DNA from: Paenibacillus silvae
Lineage (GTDB): Bacteria > Bacillota > Bacilli > Paenibacillales > Paenibacillaceae
Assembly: GCF_014639235.1 (NCBI RefSeq)
Contig: NZ_BMFU01000001.1
Location: 930,001 to 994,000, forward strand
Direction of reading: 5' to 3'
DNA length: 64,000 nt
The translations under genes were made by a program, and so were the position numbers. A model generated the notes under the pieces. The model had not been told where the DNA came from, made no database searches, and saw only the letters and a list, made by a program, of their open reading frames with translations. Each line of letters begins with the position of its first letter. Position 1 is the stretch's first letter. Positions 59,677 through 64,000 of the stretch are shown in pieces.

Positions 59677-60960
59677 TCAGTACACCGATGCCTGATGCAT
59701 AACATCTGCACCTTCAGGTGAAGCTTTCCTGTCATGCATCAGCAGACTGAATAACAAACCGACCAGACCAAGTGCGGCAATCACCGCGGCATAGAGCGGA
59801 ACCGAGATTAGCCCCGTGTGTGTTATAGCAAAACCACCGATATAAGCACCAGCGGCATTCCCTAGGTTAAACGCAGAGTGGCTTGATGTTGTTGCCAGCA
59901 AAGGTGCCTCGCGGGTCATATTCATAATGCGGATCTGGAGTCCAGGCATAATGCCAAAGGCTGCAACGCCCCAGAGGAAAATGGTTATGACCGCCAGAAC
60001 CGGATGGTGCAGTGTCAGTGTTAATACTGCCAGCAGAACTGCCAGAATAGCAAAGTTAACGATAAGCGAAGGCATGAGCTTCCAGTCTGCCAGACGACCG
60101 CCGACCATATTGCCCAGCGTAACACCGAAGCCAAACAGCACCAGAATCCAGGTTACACTTTGCTCGGCAAAACCGCTAATATCCACCAGCAGCGGTGTAA
60201 TATAGGTAAACACTGCAAATAAACTGCCGCAGCCCATCGCCCCGATGAGCAGCACAAGTAATACCTGCGGCCGGATCAGATTACGAAATTGCTGTCCCAG
60301 ATTGGCAGGCGGCCCTTGAGGAATGACCGGAATAAATCGAATAATACCCAGCAGTGAAATAATGCCCAGGATGGTGATCGCTCCAAAGGAAGATCTCCAG
60401 CCAAGCTGTTGACCGATAAATGTACCAAATGGCACACCAATAATATTGGCAATGGTCAGGCCTGCAAGCACAACCGACACAGCGCCAGCCCTTCGATCTG
60501 GTGTAACCAGCTTTGTAGCCAGAATTGAACCTACACCAAGAAATGTACCATGGGCAAATGCCGTCAGAATACGTGCAGATATCAGCAGTCCGTAAGTAGG
60601 TGCTATGACAGACAATGCGTTACCAAGGATGAAAATACACATCAACAGCACCAGCAGTTTTTTCTGTGGAATTTTGTGAGTGAACACGGTCAGAATCGGC
60701 GCACCCACAGCTACGCCCAGCGCATAACCGGTAATAAGCTGCCCGGCTTGTGGAATACTTACGTTCAGGTCTGCCGCCACATTGGGGAGCAAACCCATAA
60801 TGATAAACTCCGTCATGCCAATGGCAAATGCTCCGATTGTCAAGCATAACAGCGATAAAGGAAATGTCCTCTTTTTACCCGATCCAGAGGCAGATGATCG
60901 TCCTGTGTCTTCTTGCGGCTCTTCCGCAGAAGCATGGAGTGAATGTTTTGTCTTGCTCAT
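59677..60960 (-). CDS. MFS transporter (DHA1, AraJ/SotB type)
   Basis: 427 residues, 12 membrane helices. LTIGAFAIGMTEFIIMGLLP is the typical start of AraJ/SotB/CmlR-type efflux proteins, with the motif-A loop after helix 2 replaced by HKIPQKKLL and helix 5 antiporter motif (GVPFGTFIGQQLGWRSSFG). Probably exports sugars or drugs by proton antiport. GGGAGAAGAG lies before the ATG. Confidence 0.9.
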   Translation of the reverse strand: MSKTKHSLHASAEEPQEDTGRSSASGSGKKRTFPLSLLCLTIGAFAIGMTEFIIMGLLPNVAADLNVSIPQAGQLITGYALGVAVGAPILTVFTHKIPQKKLLVLLMCIFILGNALSVIAPTYGLLISARILTAFAHGTFLGVGSILATKLVTPDRRAGAVSVVLAGLTIANIIGVPFGTFIGQQLGWRSSFGAITILGIISLLGIIRFIPVIPQGPPANLGQQFRNLIRPQVLLVLLIGAMGCGSLFAVFTYITPLLVDISGFAEQSVTWILVLFGFGVTLGNMVGGRLADWKLMPSLIVNFAILAVLLAVLTLTLHHPVLAVITIFLWGVAAFGIMPGLQIRIMNMTREAPLLATTSSHSAFNLGNAAGAYIGGFAITHTGLISVPLYAAVIAALGLVGLLFSLLMHDRKASPEGADVMHQASVY

Positions 60961-61003
60961 GATGATTTCTCTTCTCCCGTCTTTCTGATAACTATTATTT
61001 TCT

Positions 61004-61951
61004 CTATTTATTTATCTGCGCATCTTCGCCGTGTGCTTTCAACCATAATGCTTCGTTTAAACGTTCGAAATCCTCTTTCATCGCCAGCTTGTCCTGCCAG
61101 TGTGCCGGAATACCACTTTGCCCGTAATACGCTCCTGCGATCTGTCCATATACAGCGCCGGTTGTATCCGCGTCATCTCCCAGATTCACTGCGAGCAATG
61201 CCCCGTCCGCAAAGCTGGATGACTTATAAAATGCCCACAATGCAGCTTCCAGAGAACGAACCACATAACCACTACCCTGAATTTCGGGCGGTTCTTTGCG
61301 CTGATAAGATCCCGAGACCACTTCTTCGATCCCAGGTGAAAAAGACATACCCGGCTCCGTCCGCCAACGCTTCATCATCTCAGGGGACAACATGGTTGCC
61401 TTGTCTGCTCCGCGAAGCCCGGCTACGACAATCGCCGCGAGCGCTTCACAGGCTTCTACACTCTCGAGCGCAGCATGTGTCGTTCGAGAGCTGAGTCCGG
61501 CGTAGCGAACAGCCTCTGCGGGTTGATGAGCATAAGCCATCGCCACTGGTGCAAGCCGCATAATGGAACCATTGCCCGCTGTCATTGGATCGCTTGAACC
61601 GCTATAAGGTTCACCGGTTCGTACAAAACGATCCAAGGCACTTCGTGTCGCCCCGCCAATATCAAAGCATTCTCCCGTACTGCTCATATAACCAACTTTG
61701 TACCAGTTCGTATACCGGCGCATCTGATCAGCCGCATTGAAGCCCTGCTGACGGATCAAGCTTTCCGCCAAACACAGAGCCATGGACGTATCGTCAGTCC
61801 ACTGCCCTGCTTCCAGGCCAAACACGCCACCGCCTATCATATCCGTAACGGGCTCGAAGGTCCCTGGGGCACTGAATTCAACCGTAGTTCCCAGTGCATC
61901 CCCCACTGCAAGCCCGATGAGACATCCGTCAAAACGATCCTTGTTAAGCAT
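61004..61951 (-). CDS. ADP-ribosylglycohydrolase (DraG family)
   Basis: 315 residues. LIGLAVGDALGTTVEF, the metal motif GQWTDDTSMALCLAESL, and the C-terminal NLGDDADTTGAVYGQIAGA carry all Asp residues that bind two Mg. It removes ADP-ribose from modified proteins. GAGGAGG precedes the ATG. Confidence 0.94.
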   Translation of the reverse strand: MLNKDRFDGCLIGLAVGDALGTTVEFSAPGTFEPVTDMIGGGVFGLEAGQWTDDTSMALCLAESLIRQQGFNAADQMRRYTNWYKVGYMSSTGECFDIGGATRSALDRFVRTGEPYSGSSDPMTAGNGSIMRLAPVAMAYAHQPAEAVRYAGLSSRTTHAALESVEACEALAAIVVAGLRGADKATMLSPEMMKRWRTEPGMSFSPGIEEVVSGSYQRKEPPEIQGSGYVVRSLEAALWAFYKSSSFADGALLAVNLGDDADTTGAVYGQIAGAYYGQSGIPAHWQDKLAMKEDFERLNEALWLKAHGEDAQINK

Positions 61952-62425
61952 AGTGTAGTGCTCCTCCTCTTTATTTGTTTTACTTTACATGCTTGCGGCC
62001 CGACAAGCAGATGCATTTCTTCTATTATAAACGTGTCGAAAGCTGTTGAACGGTCAATCTCATTTATTTTCATAAAAAAATTTATTTTTTTTGATGCTGA
62101 AAAATCCGTTTATTCAGTATAACGCTTACATGCTTAACGCTTAACGGTTTGCAAAGCCATCAATTTACTGAAAACAAATCATTTCTATGAAAATTTTCAA
62201 TGTAAATAATCATGACATGCTTGACCCTGAACTTTGTCCTATGTTACGGTTTTATTAGCTTCACCGCATATTTTTTCCCAAATTAATTATCATTCATTGA
62301 ATTCGCGTCAACTAATGTTCCGCGAATTCAATGAATGTTCGGGAATGAAATCGCAGAAAACTTACGAAAATAATGTTTCATTTTCCAAACCCAAAACAAA
62401 TTCTGAAAACAGGAGGAACAAAAGC
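61952..62425. other. Promoter region with a perfect 17-bp hairpin
   Basis: Intergenic between divergent genes. CATTCATTGAATTCGCG (62,291-62,307) and its exact inverse (62,321-62,337) form a 17-bp stem with a 13-base loop, 89 bp before the HAD start. No gene. Confidence 0.75.
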
Positions 62426-63094
62426 ATGATCAAAGCGCTGATTTTTGACTTCGATGGAACGATTATTGATACAGAGACGGCATGGTTTGTTGCGTTTCGT
62501 GATGCGTATAAAAAACATGGGGTTGACCTTACGCTGGAGATGTATTCTCAATGTATCGGCACCAGTCTCAAAACGTTTAATCCGTACGAGTACCTTATCA
62601 CAGATCTGAATCTTCCGATTGATCGGGATGCGTTCAGGGAATCCGTTCAGCTGCAGCATGCTGCGCTAATGAATAAAGAGCAGGTTCGCCCGGGGATTCA
62701 GGCGTATCTGGAGCAGGCACGCGAAGCCGGACTCAAACTCGCCGTTGCTTCCAGTTCCAGGCGTGATTGGGTGGAGCAGCATCTGGAGCAGCTGAAACTG
62801 AAAGATTATTTTGAAGTGATTCGTACAGCCGATGATGTTGCCCATGTGAAACCAGACCCCGAATTGTACAATCAGGCGCTTGATGCGCTCGGAGTCCATG
62901 CGGACGAAGCTGTAGCCATAGAGGATTCACCTAACGGTGCACGGGCAGCTGCCGCAGCCGGTATGCACTGCGTAGTCATTACAAATACCATTACAGGAAC
63001 ACTGGAATTCGAAATGCCGCACCAACGGCTATCCTGCCTGACCGACCTCGAATTAAAAGATTTGATCTCGAATCCGCTCGTCACTACCGTCTAA
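62426..63094 (+). CDS. HAD-superfamily phosphatase (beta-phosphoglucomutase-like)
   Basis: 222 residues from ATG 62,426 (AGGAGG nine bases upstream). Motif I IFDFDGTIIDTETAW, motif II VASSSRRDW, Lys and motif III KPDPELY, motif IV AIEDSPNGARAA. Likely a sugar-phosphate phosphatase. It lies just upstream of mtlD and is likely part of the same operon, so mannitol-1-phosphate or a related hexitol phosphate is a plausible substrate. Confidence 0.9.
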   Translation: MIKALIFDFDGTIIDTETAWFVAFRDAYKKHGVDLTLEMYSQCIGTSLKTFNPYEYLITDLNLPIDRDAFRESVQLQHAALMNKEQVRPGIQAYLEQAREAGLKLAVASSSRRDWVEQHLEQLKLKDYFEVIRTADDVAHVKPDPELYNQALDALGVHADEAVAIEDSPNGARAAAAAGMHCVVITNTITGTLEFEMPHQRLSCLTDLELKDLISNPLVTTV

Positions 63095-63141
63095 GGTCTG
63101 AACGAATTTCGTTATCCAATCTCAAAAGGGGGAGTTCACAC

Positions 63142-64000
63142 ATGAAAGCTGTACATTTTGGTGCGGGCAATATAGGCCGCGGATTTATCGGTCATATGTT
63201 GTCCGCTTCCGATTATGACGTCTGCTTTGTCGCACGTAACCCGAAGAAAATATCCATGCTTCAACAAAGGCAGGAGTATCCCATTACACTCGCCAACAAG
63301 CAGCAGGATACCACCATCGTCAACAACGTAACCGCCATTAACGTAAATGAGCAGCGTCGCGTAGCGGAAGAGATTGCTTCCGCAGATCTGATCACAACGG
63401 CGGTAGGTGTGTCAGCCCTTGGCGACATTGCCGAGCCTATTGCCAAAGGCATCTATCTCCGCATGAAAGCAAACAATTACAATCCTCTGCATATTATCGC
63501 TTGTGAAAACGCCATTGGCGGCAGCACACGGCTGAAGAAACGCATCTATCCATTCCTGGATGAGCGCACACGGGCCAAGGCCGAACGTTATATTTCATTT
63601 CCCAATGCAGCTGTGGACCGGATTGTTCCGGCACAAAACCACGAGGACCCGCTACAGGTTACCGTTGAACCTTTTTATGAATGGGTTGTGCACCGCCCGG
63701 CTCTGCTCGACGGTTTCAAAGAAATCCATGGCGTTCATTACGTCGATTCTCTTGAACCCTATATTGAGCGAAAGATGTTTACCGTGAACACGGGTCACTG
63801 TGTCGCCGCATATTTGGGTTATCTCGCGGGATTCAGAACGATAAGGCAGGTCATGAGCAATTCCACTCTTCGCGCCAAAGTACGCCATGTAATGGAAGAG
63901 ACGGGCGCCATGCTGATTCGCAAACACGGTTTTGACACTGAAAAGCACCAGAAATATATAGATACGATACTCGAACGATTCGCCAACCCGAATCTGACCG
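63142..64000 (+). CDS. mtlD: Mannitol-1-phosphate 5-dehydrogenase, C-terminus outside
   Basis: 286 codons seen. The N-terminal NAD-binding loop MKAVHFGAGNIGRGFIGHML and segments ACENAIGGSTRLKK, ISFPNAAVDRIVP and FTVNTGHCVAAYLGY are those of MtlD, which oxidises mannitol-1-phosphate to fructose-6-phosphate. AAGGGGGAG lies seven bases before the ATG. It follows the HAD gene by 47 bases. Confidence 0.96.
   Translation, partial: MKAVHFGAGNIGRGFIGHMLSASDYDVCFVARNPKKISMLQQRQEYPITLANKQQDTTIVNNVTAINVNEQRRVAEEIASADLITTAVGVSALGDIAEPIAKGIYLRMKANNYNPLHIIACENAIGGSTRLKKRIYPFLDERTRAKAERYISFPNAAVDRIVPAQNHEDPLQVTVEPFYEWVVHRPALLDGFKEIHGVHYVDSLEPYIERKMFTVNTGHCVAAYLGYLAGFRTIRQVMSNSTLRAKVRHVMEETGAMLIRKHGFDTEKHQKYIDTILERFANPNLT

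Noticed and set aside
1..64000. CRISPR array
   Set aside because: No regularly spaced identical repeats of 24-40 bp with unique spacers; the repeats present are the iterons, operators and the 11-bp array.

Overview
The window looks like a low-to-moderate GC, endospore-forming Firmicute, most likely Paenibacillus or a close relative. The evidence is strong AGGAGG-type ribosome sites, frequent GTG/TTG starts, secreted proteins with copper-amine-oxidase-N-like (stalk) domains, a short LytTR-domain protein, an mtlD locus and, decisively, pieces of the sporulation sigma factor gene sigK. No 16S or marker phylogeny is possible from this window.

Layout. (1) 1-21,950: the early and packaging half of a prophage, almost all on the minus strand. 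Read right to left it has a CI/Cro switch (19.4-20.6 kb) with four or five operators, an antirepressor, small early genes, ERF annealing protein, SSB, HNH protein, many short operon genes, a DnaD-like initiator carrying an iteron origin inside its own gene, a DnaC-like loader, a frameshifted RusA, an ArpU-type late activator with an 11-bp phased array after it, a tRNA-like leader RNA, TerS, TerL and portal. (2) 21,948-22,093: an internal piece of sigK (codons 68-114). (3) 22,088-54,573: a 32.48-kb AT-rich element bounded by a 6-bp TCAAGA core. It carries a large serine recombinase at its left edge, a second serine recombinase, a tyrosine integrase, an MrpR-like repressor beside a DndB-like protein, a primase-like replication protein, an IS701-type insertion sequence, three HEPN-like proteins with RX4H motifs, an ADP-ribosyltransferase-like protein, a transglutaminase-like protein, GIY-YIG-like and PD-(D/E)XK-like proteins, a tail-fibre-like fusion, and a long array of small minus-strand genes. 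(4) 54,569-54,769: the 5' piece of sigK (codons 1-67) with its own sporulation-type promoter. (5) 55-64 kb: ordinary chromosome of higher GC, with a secreted discoidin-domain protein, an esterase, an MFS transporter, an ADP-ribosylglycohydrolase, and a HAD phosphatase followed by mtlD.

How it fits together. sigK is cut at least twice. Joining 54,569 to 22,088 across the TCAAGA core restores an uninterrupted reading frame from codon 67 to 68, as excision of the skin element does in Bacillus subtilis. The restored gene then stops matching SigK at codon 114, the place where the B. subtilis skin element sits. There it runs into the prophage of region 1, so the last half of sigK should lie beyond the left edge of the window. 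A functional SigK would then need two excisions by two different elements. The recombinase of the 32-kb element has its last codons in sigK sequence while integrated. In the excised circle its frame would stay open for 47 more codons, so excision should change the recombinase C-terminus as it repairs sigK.
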